This document shows, piece by piece, positions 1 to 11,653 of a stretch of DNA of 64,000 nucleotides; within the stretch, counting starts at the first letter, position 1; every line of letters begins with the position of its first letter. The notes under the pieces were generated by a model. The model was not told the origin of the DNA and made no database searches. It saw nothing but the letters and a program-made list of their open reading frames with translations. A program made the position numbers and the translations under genes. The DNA comes from Mactromeris polynyma (taxonomy: Eukaryota; Mollusca; Bivalvia; Venerida; Mactridae): assembly GCA_032209605.1 (NCBI GenBank), contig JASFXZ010000016.1:16616001-16680000 (forward strand), in the 5' to 3' direction.

Positions 1-189
1 TGGTATAAGAAAATTTGGATATATATATGTATGGCAATGGTTAGAATCAAGCATAAAATGGTCAGTACCTTTGATTGTAAACTGGACATGTATGTTTATA
101 AATTGCTGGCCGGTATAAATTACATAACTCTTACAGACGACAAAACATGTTTTTGCATTCACCCCAATCTTATATAATTTATTAATGTA

Positions 190-354
190 CTGTAAAACCA
201 CCTCAATAATAAGACCACCTCAAAATTATAAACCCTATTTTCATGTCCATTTTCACTATTTTGCTCTTTATTCAACCTCAATATTAAGACCATCTCAATA
301 GTAAAACCTGTTTTCAAGGGTCCTATGGGTGGTCGCATTATTGAGGTTTTACTG
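190..354. mobile_element. Family A MITE copy
   Basis: The left end reads CTGTAAAACCACCTCAATAA and the right end TTGAGGTTTTACTG followed by TA, so the ends are inverted repeats of each other. The middle contains the family hallmark phrases 'TTCAACCTCAATA' and 'TTTTCACTATTTTGCTC'. The element has no coding capacity. The TIR and TA target suggest a non-autonomous Tc1/mariner-pogo element (inference). Confidence 0.8.
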
Positions 355-454
355 TACCATGATTGACTTTGTCATATTGTAATACTTATTATAAGGGTTT
401 GTTTCCACTGTTCGCATCTTTTTGTCTCAAATGCTGAGATGTCGAATCTTGTAG

Positions 455-600
455 ACATCTGGAGGTTTTAAAACTGAATGCATAGACCAGTCTCAGAATG
501 CAGCATTACCATTGGTCAATCTTAAGTCTGAGCTCAGAAACCACCAAATTGACCAATGAGATGTCTAGCCTGAGACTGGTTACCAAGCTTAGTTGTATAG
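455..600. mobile_element. Family D MITE copy with amplified right end
   Basis: The left side contains AGACCAGTCTCAGAATGCAG and the right side CCTGAGACTGGTTACC, in inverted orientation. The middle carries ACCATTGGTCAA and TTGACCAATG, as in the copies near 21.9, 23.7 and 32.2 kb. The right terminal repeat continues without a break into the 32-bp tandem array. Confidence 0.7.
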
Positions 601-1899
601 CCTGAGACTGGTCTCCAAGCTTAGTTGTATAGCCTGAGACTGGTCTCCAAGCTTAGTTGTATAGCCTGAGACTGGTCTCCAAGCTTAGTTGTTTAGCCTG
701 AGACTGGTCTCCAAGCTTTAAGTTGTATAGCCAGAGACTGGTCTCCAAGCTTTAAGTTGTATAGCCTGAGACTGGTCTCCAAGCTTTAAGTTGTATAGCC
801 TGAGACTGGTCTCCAAGCTTTAAGTTTAAGTTGTATAGCCTGAGACGGCATGGTCTCCAAGCTTAGTTGTATAGCCTGAGACTGGTCTCCAAGCTTAGTT
901 GTATAGCCTGAGACTGGTCTCCAAGCTTAGTTGTATAGCCTGAGACTGGTCTCCAAGCTTAGTTGTATAGCCTGAGACTGGTCTCCAAGCTTAGTTGTAT
1001 AGCCTGAGACTGGTCTCCAAGCTTAGTTGTATAGCCTGAGACTGGTCTCCAAGCTTAGTTGTATAGCCTGAGACTGGTCTCCAAGCTTAGTTGTATAGCC
1101 TGAGACTGGTCTCCAAGCTTAGTTGTATAGCCTGAGACTGGTCTCCAAGCTTAGTTGTATTGCCTGAGACTGGTCTCCAAGCTTAGTTGTATAGCCTGAG
1201 ACTGGTCTCCAAGCTTAGTTGTATAGCCTGAGACTGGTCTCCAAGCTTAGTTGTATTGCCTGAGACTGGTCTCCAAGCTTAGTTGTATAGCCTGAGACTG
1301 GTCTCCAAGCTTAGTTGTATAGCCTGAGACTGGTCTCCAAGCTTAGTTGTATAGCCTGAGACTGGTCTCCAAGCTTAGTTGTATAGCCTGAGACTGGTCT
1401 CCAAGCTTAGTTGTATAGCCTGAGACTGGTCTCCAAGCTTAGTTGTATTGCCTGAGACTGGTCTCCAAGCTTAGTTGTATAGCCTGAGACTGGTCTCCAA
1501 GCTTAATTGTATAGCCTGAGACTGGTCTCCAAGCTTAATTGTATAGCCTGAGACTGGTCTCCAAGCTTAGTTGTATAGCCTGAGTCTGGTCTCCAAGCTT
1601 AGTTGTATAGCCTGAGACTGGTCTCCAAGCTTAGTTGTATAGTCTGAGACTGGTCTCCAAGCTTAGTTGTATAGCCTGAGACTGGTCTCCAAGCTTAGTT
1701 GTAAAACTTGTATAGCCTGAGACTGGTCTCCAAGCTTAGTTGTAAAACTTGTATAGCCTGAGACTGGTCTCCAAGCTTAGTTGTAAAACTTGTATAGCCT
1801 GAGACTGGTCTCCAAGCTTAGTTGTAAAACTTGTATAGCCTGAGACTGGTCTCCAAGCTTAGTTGTATAGCCTGAGACTGGTCTCCAAGCTTAGTTGTA
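567..1899. repeat. 32-bp minisatellite, about 41 copies
   Basis: The unit contains CCTGAGACTGGTCTCCAAGC followed by TTAGTTGTATAG. Copies are nearly identical, with point variants (TATTG for TATAG, AATTG for AGTTG) and a TTTAAG variant near 715-830. Between about 1700 and 1850 four successive units carry an extra AAAACTTGTAT, giving a 43-bp higher-order unit. The unit is the right terminal repeat of family D plus adjacent bases. There are no unique spacers. Confidence 0.95.
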
Positions 1900-2950
1900 A
1901 TTTTTACCCATTGACTTTACCCTTGTTGTTGGAAAGCTTGAAATTGAGGCCAAAATGAAATAATGATAAAAACTTTCCCTTTGGTGCTGAAAAAATGGAC
2001 GTTACTCTAGTAATTATTTATTATGGCCTTAACTTGGTCCTGACCAATTATAGCATCTGATTACTATCTGTAACTTCTGTATGAAGTCTAGGACGTTGTT
2101 GATAAGTTGCAGAGATAACGTACTGCTTACACAGTATATACATGACAGATACTGGGCTATATTGTAACCACAGAAATGTATAAAAATTAGTAAACTCAGA
2201 CTCCAAACCTAATCGATATTCTCGAATCGAAGATAGTATACCCACAATATCTCACAGTACACTTGCGGAAGTCGCACGACTTCTTTGCGTCAACCCCACG
2301 GTTACCTTACGATTACCGTATGAATACCCTGTGAACGAGACAGACACTTTGCCTTTCCTGCATCAGGGTGGTAGCAGGGGCCAATTAGGGAGTTTTTCAG
2401 GTTTGGAATGTGAAAAAAACATACTTTATTCGATTCGGAATGGGTTTCTTATCAGACTCAATTTTAGAAGAAAAATGCCATGGGGAATGTGTCCCTTTGC
2501 CATCACCAACTTTATACGGAAAAAAGCCCTGTAGTACATGTATATTGAAAAATTGGTGGTTGGGCATAAAAGCCAGCACTTAATGCTCTCAGGGTGGGAA
2601 CATTGAAGGAACAAATATATCTTGTTTCATACATAAATCTATCAATTCCTGGTTTTATTTCCAGCGTATAGTTGGCAAACTTGTTCTTCTTATCATGAAA
2701 GCATGACAAGGTATATAATGTTCATATTGTTACAATATTCATAAAACATATTGCACAATGGCTAAAATATAATTCACGAGGTTTTTCCATTTGGCAATGC
2801 TTTTCTTGTATCTAGTCTGTCTGAGTGTATTGATGCCCTTGGTATCTAGAACAATGGGTAGGTATTTTAAACCAATCAAATCAATTGTGGTGAAAGTAAT
2901 ATGCTTCATGGAATCACTTTCCAATCCGGGTCCTGGGAAAAAACAGCCCT
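1900..2950. other. No gene seen
   Basis: AT-rich non-coding sequence. Only short overlapping ORFs on both strands (60-67 codons), with no domain, splice context or repeat that I recognise. Confidence 0.5.
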
Positions 2951-2952
2951 AC

Positions 2953-3237
2953 CCTGCGTTCAGTTACGGCTATCAGCCCTATCATTTCGTAACGTTTTGC
3001 AATTTGGTTCCCGTGTGCAGCCAATGTGATACAGTGGGCAAGGGATACAATACAAAATGTTGACCACTGATAGTCGTAACTTAACGCAGGCGTTCAGTTA
3101 CGGCTAACAAGCGCTTATGTTACGAAACTGTTTTGTTTTGTATCTCTGACCCACCATATCACATTCACTGCACACAGGGAACCAAATTGCAAACGTTACG
3201 AAATGTTGGTGCCGCAAACACGATAACTGAACTGGGT
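2953..3237. mobile_element. Family H elements, two head to tail
   Basis: The first unit (about 2953-3088) runs from CCTGCGTTCAGTTACGGCT to its inverted form AGTCGTAACTTAACGCAGG. The second (3089-3237) starts CGTTCAGTTACGGCTAAC and ends CGATAACTGAACTGGGT. The interior shares TTTGCAATTTGGTTCCC and the CACTGCACACAGGGAACC stretch with the copy at 32.4 kb. No coding capacity. Confidence 0.65.
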
Positions 3238-3528
3238 CTCAGGAGGATGTGTAGTTGTGACGTTTCAGAGATTCAAACCTGTGTCCTCCAGGTCGTGAAC
3301 CAAGGGTTTGATATTCAATCAATATTTGTGAGTGAAGCCTGGTTCCCCCTTTGGCTCCTTTGCACCTATGCTGATGTATTGACCTTGAAACCTTTAGTAC
3401 TAGGGAGAAGCAAGACTGGTTCCTGAATTCACTCAGCCCCTGATTCTTAAAATACATAATGGGGCCAATAACTGCTCCCTTGTTAAAACCATGATGAAAA
3501 AAATAAAATTAAGGCTCTAAACACATAA

Positions 3529-3932
3529 CAGTAAAACCTCGATGACAAGACCACTCTTGGGACCCTTAAAAACTGGTCTTCTTACTGAGGTGGTCTTAAT
3601 ATTGAATTAGATTAAAGAACAAAACAGTGAAAATGGACTTGAAAATTGTGTTCTAAACTTTGAGGTGGTCTTAATATTGAGGTTGAATTAAGAACAAAAC
3701 AGTGAAAAATGGACTTGAAAATTGTGTTCTAAACTTTGAGGTGGTCTTAATATTGAGGTTGAATTAAGAACAAAACAGTGAAAATGGACTTGAAAATTGT
3801 GTTCTAAACTTTGAGGTTGTCTTAATATTGAGGTTGAATTAAGAACAAAAAAGTGAAAATGGACTTGAAAATTGTGTTCTAAACTTTGAGGTTGTCTTAA
3901 TATTGAGGTGGTCTTTAAGTGAAGTTTTACTG
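3529..3932. mobile_element. Family A MITE with internal tandem expansion
   Basis: Begins CAGTAAAACCTCGATG and ends GAAGTTTTACTG followed by TA. It is about 404 bp long instead of the usual 160-210 because an internal segment has been repeated. Confidence 0.85.
3600..3915. repeat. 75-76-bp tandem repeat, about 4 copies, inside a family A MITE
   Basis: GAGGTGGTCTTAATATTGAG recurs at 3662, 3738, 3813 and 3888, spacing 76, 75 and 75 bp. Each unit includes AACAAAACAGTGAAAATGG and GAAAATTGTGTTCTAAAC, which are family A internal sequence. Confidence 0.9.
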
Positions 3933-4227
3933 TAAATATTTTAACCCACCTATCAACGGTGCTGATGTGAAATTTCCTGCTGCTTTAAGGTTAACCAAAA
4001 AATTCATTTGGATATCTTCCACTTTTATCATAACATCTGCTTTTGAGATATCATTTTATATTTAGCAAACGTTCTTATCAAGTCAAACTATCACTCTAAG
4101 CATTTCCTGCCTGTATAATTTTATCCTGGCATGAAGAGTATAAATTAAAAATGTTATCATATTTTTATTGGATATTGATATCAATGTGCAGGTTTTATTA
4201 GATAAAAACTGTCGAGTCTCATATTCA

Positions 4228-4251
4228 CCCCCCCCCCCCCCCCCCCCCCCC
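4228..4251. repeat. Poly-C tract (24 C)
   Basis: An uninterrupted run of 24 C between ATATTCA and GGCGCTG. A shorter, impure G run lies at 4871-4889. Length in the assembly may be unreliable. Confidence 0.9.
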
Positions 4252-4397
4252 GGCGCTGATTCAGTGAAGTGTTCACTGGTATGTTGTACCTCATATGTCA
4301 TAGATTTATCATTTTTTACCCATTTTATATTACTGAAAGTCGATGGTCTGTTTGTTCAATCTAACCACCTTAAATCTAAAATTCTATATCATAGGTT

Positions 4398-4490
4398 ATA
4401 AGTCTTTATATCCAAGCCTCTGATTGGGTAGTTTCAAATGCAGGTTTAAAACTGACCAATGTCAAGACTGCTTTCAAAGACTGGTATGTA
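4398..4490. mobile_element. Degenerate family D copy
   Basis: Contains CTGATTGGGTAGTTTCAAAT, AAACTGACCAATGTCAAGAC and CAAAGACTGGTATG, matching the interior and right half of family D copies elsewhere. The ends are eroded. Confidence 0.45.
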
Positions 4491-5271
4491 TTCTTGACTC
4501 AAACATAAAAAACATAAAAAAATCAACCCGTTGCTATGGCAATTGTTGCTCATGTAATCTCTAAGCTTTACATGGAGTTACCAACAGTAATATATTCTCA
4601 TTATTCAATATATGCTCCTTCTTGTACAATCACTGCAATAAAAGCCAGGTGCTTATCCGGTCAATTAATTCTAATTAACCATGCACATGTATTTACCTGG
4701 TAAATTTATGTTTTCAATGTTGTTCTAATCAAACAATCAAGTTGGTTGATTAGTCGCTTAATTGTGTATACATCTTATTCTCACAGTCTGACAAATTCAG
4801 TGTTAGACTACATCATTTCTATGTATTATAATATACCAATTCACTTATGCACATATCAAGGTTTTACCCTGGGGGAGGGGGGGGGGGGGCATCGTGGCTG
4901 AGATACACAGGACTATATAGACGCAGAATGATTTCGGATCCTGGGTAATAGATACTTCAGTCTGATTTTTAATAGATGGGATTGTATTTTCTGAGACTAC
5001 TGCCGTATCAACTGCCTGGAATTTGGAGACGAGATTTTCGCATGAACACTCATATTGTGAAATCTTATTTATAACTGATTGAATATATTAAAATTAAAAG
5101 AAGCTGATTAAAACAAAAGTAAAATTGTCAAATCATATTGTAATGATGTCATAGTAGAAGCACTTAAGGTGTTGTATTGTCTTTTGATGACTTCAAAGCA
5201 GAATGACTTTATTAAAAGCTAAAATGTGAGGTTTGGTGTATACTCTAGTAACTCAGTGTATGGTTAGTTAA
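4491..5271. other. No gene seen
   Basis: AT-rich sequence with a G-rich tract at 4871-4889 and no ORF of note. Nothing else recognised. Confidence 0.5.
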
Positions 5272-5384
5272 CAGGAGATTATCACAAGTTCTGTCCCTTT
5301 ATCCTATCTAGAGTTCTCTGCCTTTGCCCTTTCTAAAGAGCATGTATATACATATAATGGAAAAGAACTCGTGACAATCTCCTG
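5272..5384. mobile_element. Family E MITE, complete short copy
   Basis: Begins CAGGAGATTATCACAAGTTC and ends AGAACTCGTGACAATCTCCTG, an inverted repeat of about 20 bp. Inside is the CCCTTTATCCTATCTAGAG motif that is tandemly amplified at 13.7 and 27.6 kb. At 113 bp it is the compact form of the family. Confidence 0.8.
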
Positions 5385-5696
5385 TGTGGCAAACTCTCAA
5401 AGGTGGAAATCGCAGGAAATGAAAAAGTCGATTGATTGACAGAATGTAGATAGATGAATCATGTAACTGACATAAAATAAAAGATATTGTCTGTATTACA
5501 TCAGTAAGAATTCTGTTTTCTAATACGTACACCTGGTAAAGGTGGCAACTAACAATTCCTTATCTCTATGATTTCCGTTACATGTTTAATGTCTTTAGTG
5601 CTTTGTATTTAAGTCGGACTAATATCTGTGGTTTGGTGAGATACTATGGTGACTCAATTTAGGAAAATCAGCTGCTATTGTAGCTTTGCTTTCAAA

Positions 5697-6018
5697 CTCC
5701 TATTTGTTGTTTGTGTGTTGTTTTTCGGCGCAGCCGTACTAACATGGTTTTGCTATTTGCATATCAGTGTTGTTTAAACACCAAGGCAATTTCTCTTCAA
5801 CTGAACAACGTGTGTAACCTTGATGTGGATTGGTTAACCTTTCGATAAAGGGTACATTACCTTACTGAAATCCACTGAATTTCAGTGAATTACCGAAATC
5901 CATTTTGGATCTGGAGTAACCAGAAATCGTAACATCTCGGCATTTTTTATGTTGAACAACAAATCTTAACCTTCAAATTGCGCCGACAATCTTTTTTCAA
6001 AATATTCCTTGTTTTATA
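5697..6018 (+). repeat. Family F dispersed repeat
   Basis: About 320 bp shared with 37868-38212 (same orientation), 10905-11234 (inverted) and 47818-47945 (inverted, partial). Conserved landmarks are GCAGCCGTACTAACATGG, TGCTATTTGCATATCAGTG, CTCTTCAACTGAAC, GGTTAACCTTTCGATAAAGG and AACCTTCAAATTGCGC. No ORF. The class of element is unknown. Confidence 0.8.
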
Positions 6019-6220
6019 CTGTATGTGACGTCAACATCACCTGAAATCATTGTCATGAAACAATAACAGATGGACGTTGGCAACAAGCTTTGTGGACCCA
6101 CTTTAAGTATGAAATGTCATGTTTTCACAGGCAAAATAACAAAATAACTCAATGTGTCACCAAGGCGATTCAGGTTCGATTCCTTGGTTTAGGCAGCTTA
6201 TGCTCTTCAGCTCTTCTTTT

Positions 6221-6320
6221 ACCTCTCTTGAGCAAACACCTCTCCAAAACAGCCAAAATGTGCCTCTCTAAACGGATGTTGCTATGGAGAGGTTGCACCG
6301 TAGAATGTACTATTACAGTA
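6221..6320. mobile_element. Family C MITE copy
   Basis: Contains ACCTCTCCAAAACAGCC on the left and GTTGCTATGGAGAGGTTGC on the right, inverted relative to each other. Same arrangement as the better preserved copy at 36841-36927. The local ORF over this stretch is not a gene. Confidence 0.65.
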
Positions 6321-8210
6321 AGGTCAGTGGTCTGATGGTGATGTATGTAGAGATAGAACGATAAGCTTGTATCATTGTTTGATTACATTTTGGTGTAAAT
6401 TTGTAGAAATGCCAGATAGTGATCTCTTGTTGTGTCTTACATGGCAACATTAACATGATATGTGGCTTTGTTATCTTACTTGTACTCATCAATTTGAATC
6501 ACTTGTACATAAGTAAGTGAGGATGGTTTCATTTATTTTATTTTCTAATTCTGTATCTTGCACTGTTTCATCAGATAATAAATTGTTATGGCTTTGATAT
6601 TCATTTATTTAATTTATTCATGGTCTGTGGCATCCCTAGACTCTTTATGATTTCACAGTTCACATGTTTAATCATTTGGATTAACAGTGAAAATCCTGAG
6701 CTCTGAAATTGTAACAATACCATGCAACATCTTCATAGCAATTTCCTTTTGGAAATGCACATTTAGCTATTGTTAAGAGTTTGTTGCTCTAAATTGAAGT
6801 AAGTTCTTACCACAGAAAAATTGATGCTGTTATTAAAGAGAGGTTGTTACTAAAGAGAGGACACCGCTCTAGATATGTTACTGTGATAGTAAACTCATAC
6901 TACAGAAAAGTTGATGGTGTTGATGAACAGAGGTTGTTGCTCTAGAGAGGTGTTGATAGTAAAATGTACTCAAAAAAATTGATGCTGGTGTTGAAGAGAG
7001 TTTGTTGCTCAAGAGAGGGCTGCTTTGCGGAGGTTGCATTCTATCACAATTTCAAATTTTTAGGATATGAAATGATGAAAATAAAGTCACCTCTAGTCTT
7101 CCTTGAAACACATACACAAATAATCGAGTGAAGTTGTAAGTAAAGTTGTGGGAGTATTATATTGTCTTGTCTAATTTACTTTCCTCTTCTTCATTGTAGG
7201 AATGTAAATGAAGATATCTGCCTGTTAACTGAATCAATTAATCATCTTTAATGATACCACTTAACTTAACAGCTAATGTGACTTTCTTCCTATTAAAAAT
7301 ACTCATTTTCAGCCAGACTTTCATAGGTAAAATATTTAGATTGCAGCTCGGTGAAATTTTATTTCGGCTGCCACCTGACTCAAATTACCCAAAAATTACC
7401 TCCCCTGATTACAGAATTACTTCAGTTAACTTCCTTTAATTCAAATTGTCTCCCTTAATTATAAATATACAATAGTGAATGCTCTCTTACCTCCCCTGAT
7501 TATAAATGCCTGTTTTCTCAGCTTGACTCAAGGTACTACCCCTGATAATAGATTTATGATAATATTAATAAGTTAACTCCCCTTGACTCAAATTACCTCC
7601 CTTGACTATAAATATACATTAGTAAATATCCCCTGACTCAGATTACCTCCCCTGATTTATACGTAGGCAGATATACTACACTATAAGTATTGTGGTACAA
7701 TACAGTTTGACTGCGTATTGCAATATACCGATATACTGGTATGTCGTGACACCCCCAACGTTCACACCTTCGTAGATATTGGACTCGAGTTCCAAATAAA
7801 TAAATTGTAGAAAGAATTAGCTACATTAACTTTATTGTAATGGACTGCAAAATGCAGGGTAATTTAGTTTTATTGCAACTGCAACAAATGTTCATGTTTC
7901 TTTTGATGTTGCAAAGAGAGAAGTATTTATGTTGATTTATTAAGCTCAAGCTTTTATCGGTAGGAATTTATACTCATCCCGAAGGTTTTGTTGATCCAAT
8001 AAACTGGAGTACTATACTGTGTGATTATATGATTTATGTCATAAGAACATAATTGTTTCTCGTAAACATTGGCCTACCATCAGGTATTGCTATCAATATG
8101 ACTGTGACATTATTATTGCTATTGTTGTTTATGGTGTTATGGTGTTTATAGTTTTATTGTTTGGCTGATGTCTGAACGTAAGTGTGCTTCTTTCTGTGGC
8201 TGGTTGGCAT
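6321..8210. other. No gene; degraded family C pieces and irregular CCTCCCCTGA repeats
   Basis: Between 6835 and 7040 'GAGAGGTTGTT' and 'TTGATG..GTT' recur about three times, resembling multiplied family C ends. From 7375 to 7680 the phrases ACCTCCCCTGATTATAAAT and CTTGACTCAAATTACCTCCC recur irregularly. The rest is AT-rich with nothing recognised. Confidence 0.5.
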
Positions 8211-8221
8211 CACTGGTTCTT

Positions 8222-8516
8222 GTGTATTTGCGTTTATTTATTGTCACCATCGGTTTCCCATATGAGCGCCACCTCCGGAAGAATGTTAGTTATATTTGAT
8301 TCTTAGAGGATAGTGCATGATACAGGAGATGCCCCAGTTCCAGAAGCACCCCTGGTTCTTTTACATGCTCGATGTAAAGCATTGTACACGGGACCTCGGT
8401 TTTTCAAAGTCTCGTCCGAAAGACTGTTAGTTCTGTCTGTGGTGGAGCAGGAGATCGAACCTGCGATCCCTGGATTAATTATCCATCGTGTTACCACTGG
8501 ACCATGGATCCACTAC
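8222..8516 (-). mobile_element. SINE-1 copy (tRNA-derived), full length
   Basis: Read on the minus strand it starts GTAGTGGATCCATGGTCCAG, has an A box (TGGTCCAGTGG) and a B box (GGTTCGATC), then a body shared with 11654-12022 and the tail CAAATACAC. It is flanked by CACTGGTTCTT (8211-8221) and CACTGGTCCTT, a 10/11 target-site duplication. This is the structure of a LINE-mobilised SINE. Confidence 0.85.
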
Positions 8517-8529
8517 ACTGGTCCTTGGT

Positions 8530-8895
8530 GTGCGGGTATGATCATAAATATATTTGACTTATTATATCAGGGGCTTCCTCAGAATTTGTTCAAGCACTCA
8601 CTTTCGAGGGTGTGACTTGAGTAGGTAATGGAATGGTGTGCCACCTTTCTGTAGGAGACCCTTTAACCTTATCAATGGTGGTCTCTGGTTGAGTAGTAGA
8701 TCATTGTTTGGAACGTAAAGAACCCACAATATATCTTTGCTTTACATAAACAGAAAACATCATCAAGGTCATATTTATTGTACATTTAAAGGGAGGTAAC
8801 ACTGTGTAATTTTTTGTAAATATTTTAAGTGCTCACAGAATATTGTAAGTGCTGTGGGTATCTTTCACACTGAAATGCAAGACCTATTGGACCCG
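8530..8895. other. No gene seen
   Basis: AT-rich non-coding sequence with no recognised repeat. Confidence 0.5.
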
Positions 8896-8944
8896 CAGGA
8901 GATTGTTGTATATATGTATATATAGTACTTGTGACAAACTCCTG
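8896..8944. mobile_element. Family E MITE, minimal copy
   Basis: CAGGAGATTGTTG and CTTGTGACAAACTCCTG form inverted ends around a short TATATGTATATATAG core. The CTCTCCC motif present in other copies is missing. Confidence 0.6.
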
Positions 8945-9083
8945 TGGTCAGATCCAAGCATTTTACAAACCTGGGGAAGTAAAACACTTTTCCAGAATGT
9001 TATATAGCATGGTAATATAATTATGATGCCTGGATGAAAGTATGCCGTGCTTGCATATAGGAAACGCCGGTATTGGTCTCATA

Positions 9084-9346
9084 TTTTGTAGTTCCAGGAA
9101 ACTTCAAAGAAATGTTACAATGCTGTGTTTTAGAGCATATCTGTATGAATACATTACCTGCCATTTTCTGAAAATTATTACTTAGCATGTTTTGTTAGAA
9201 AACAAGACCTTTAACAAATTGGTCAAGTTTCATTTTGTAACAATATAATTTTACCAATTTAACGTCCCTAGAGCAACAACATTTCAACAACAGCCAACAT
9301 TGGTACCTACCAAAGGGTGGTGCTCTGTAGAGGAGCTTGCGCTGTA
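9084..9346 (+). mobile_element. Long repeat containing a family C MITE
   Basis: Shares about 170 bp with 35638-35790 (GTTCCAGGAAACTT, GTGTTTTAGAGCATATCTG, AAAATTATTACTTAGCATG, TTTGTAACAATATAATTTTA) and continues in both into a family C segment with AGAGCAACAAC and AACAGCCAACATTGG. It ends GCTCTGTAGAGGAGCTTGCGCTGTA. The true left end lies outside the classic MITE. Confidence 0.7.
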
Positions 9347-10904
9347 ATTATGATTATTTCTCTCCACCAATATTCAGCTTCTAAAGCATGAAGATAATAA
9401 CATCATCAGCCGGACTCACATGGAGGGAATATTATCAGTTAATCTGTTTATCATCAGCAAACTTGTAGCTAATAACTCTTAATTGACTGTGATGCTGTTG
9501 ATAATTTGATAATCTGTTGGTGGAATACTCTACATCTGATCAAATCTTCAGTCTATCCTGTGGATTCAATAAGTGCTGGAACTTAACTTAGACTAGCTGT
9601 AATTTTAAATCAAAGTACTGAAGGTGTACTGTTGTATTCACTGCTCTAGAGAGCTGCGGAACTTTTGGAGAGAGAGGGGCAGTCTTGTTTGACCACAACA
9701 TGTGTGTCTGTTTTAATTTTACCACATTTAATTGGTCACCATCATCTCGTGGACAATAAATGTGCTTTATACAAGTTTAAAATGTTTTATTGCAGAAATG
9801 GGTGATGTTTTTATCATGGCTTACAAGTCTATACGAATGTTTAGGTACTTATTGTACCACTTCCTGCCGTGATATATTTTTTAATAGCGTGCAGATCGGA
9901 TAAAGAACATAGCGAAGCATGCACAAGTTTTATTTGTATTTTAACACTAATTTAATGTTAATTATATACATATACACCGTTTTTGGCACAGTTATTGAAA
10001 CAATTTGTCTTCATAACATAAAAATTAACGAAGCTTAATTAAGCAAAATGACTAAGCATTTGCCAAAAAAAATTGATAAAGGGGAATTATTTTGATGTAT
10101 ATGAGACCCTGTAGCCAAACTTTGATTACTGTTGAGTACGAAAATTAGGTTGTGTGGATTTAGGCCGATAGGGTGTGATATTGATTAGATTGGGGAATAA
10201 GCGATGTTCAAAATGATTGGTTATCTTCGGCCGTTAAGCGTAAAGGTTATCTGTGTTTTTTTGCTGAAATTTGAGGAAGCCACTTTAGAATGAGTTGTTA
10301 AGTTTGAAAATACTTGATTTTATGTTACTGGCTTCCAATGTGATGATAATCTAACAAATACATCATAATTTTATCGGTTCCACTTATTTTAAAATGTTTG
10401 ATGTTTTTGAGTGCTTTTATCTGGTAGACTGGTTCCTAAACATCAGAAAGCAGAAGTCCTTATCAGACTGGTTTTCTTAAGATACTAACCCAAAGATCAG
10501 AAATTACCACAAAAAGATGGTTATCATTTCTGATAAGACGAGGTGTAATAGGGCACATGTTAAGTTAATGGACTCAACTATCATCACTAGTCATTTTACC
10601 GTTTTTGAAGGACTAGCGAGGTAAAATGATCTAAAAATGCATACAAAAATATCATTTAAATCTTCAACTATCAGATAATATCAAATCCGTTTAGCAATAT
10701 CGATATATTTCAAAATGTAATTAAGAAATTATCCTTTTATCTATTTCAATAATTTGAGGTGAAGTGTACTTTTCATTTGTGCTGTTATATTTCATACAAT
10801 CTGACAGTTTGCCTCTGTTTCTGTCGCCTTTCAAATAAAAACGTACTTTTATTCTATTATATTCAGCAATAAACGGACAAATGCCGTATACCGGCAAATA
10901 CTTT
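9347..10904. other. No gene seen
   Basis: About 1.5 kb of AT-rich sequence without an ORF of note, tandem array or recognised dispersed repeat. Confidence 0.5.
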
Positions 10905-11234
10905 TACAAATTTAACAAGAAATATCTTGAAAAAGATGGTTGGTGCAATTTGAAGGTTAAGATTTGTTGTGCAACATAAAAAAATGCCGAGATGTTACGG
11001 TTGCTGGTCACACCAGATCCAAAAGAGATTTCGGTAAATTCACGGAAATTCAGTGGATTTCGGTACGGTAACATACCCTTTATCGATGTTCAGTTGAAGA
11101 GAAGTTGCCTTGATGGTTAACCTAAATTTGGATTGGTTTACACAACACTGATATGCAAATAGCAAAATTATGTTAGTATGACTGCTCCAAAAAACAATGA
11201 AAAACAACCGAAATAATTAAACTCATAGCAGCGA
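10905..11234 (-). repeat. Family F dispersed repeat, inverted copy
   Basis: Reverse complement of the 5697-6018 copy: AACAAGAAATATCTTGAAAA, GGTGCAATTTGAAGGTTAAG, TTCAGTTGAAGAGAAG and CACTGATATGCAAATAGCA are all recognisable in order. Confidence 0.8.
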
Positions 11235-11566
11235 AAAATTTGCGTGCAGACATATTTGCTGATTGCCATTGCATAGAGCATTCTTTCATTGTGCAGCCAA
11301 TTGTATGGGGAAAAAACTTACGTGATCACAGAAATTTACGCTGGCTGGTATTTTCATTTTGCAATTATTTCCACAACACAAACATGGCTTTAATTTTTTA
11401 TAGTGTCACCCCTACATAAGGGGCCAGCCCTTTCTGAGGAATGTCTGAAATTGCTGATATGTGAACTTACTGACTTTCAAAAATACCCTCTTATACAGTT
11501 ATTCTGTAAAAAATCTATATTTTCCAATTTTAAGTATTAATCAATCCATTTTTCTATGGACCAGTG

Positions 11567-11641
11567 TGCAGTTCTCTCCCTTTATGCCTTCTATAGTTAT
11601 CTCCCTTTGTCCCTTCTATGTATATATTGAATGTACTGTAC
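11567..11641. mobile_element. Family E fragment
   Basis: CAGTTCTCTCCCTTTATGCC and TTATCTCCCTTTGTCCCTTC are two units of the 25-bp motif, followed by the TATGTATATATTG core. The right inverted end is not clear. Confidence 0.55.
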
Positions 11642-11653
11642 ACTGGTATAATA

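Noticed and set aside
567..1899. CRISPR-like array of 32-bp repeats
   Set aside because: No unique spacers between repeats, eukaryotic context, no cas genes. The same applies to the other arrays.
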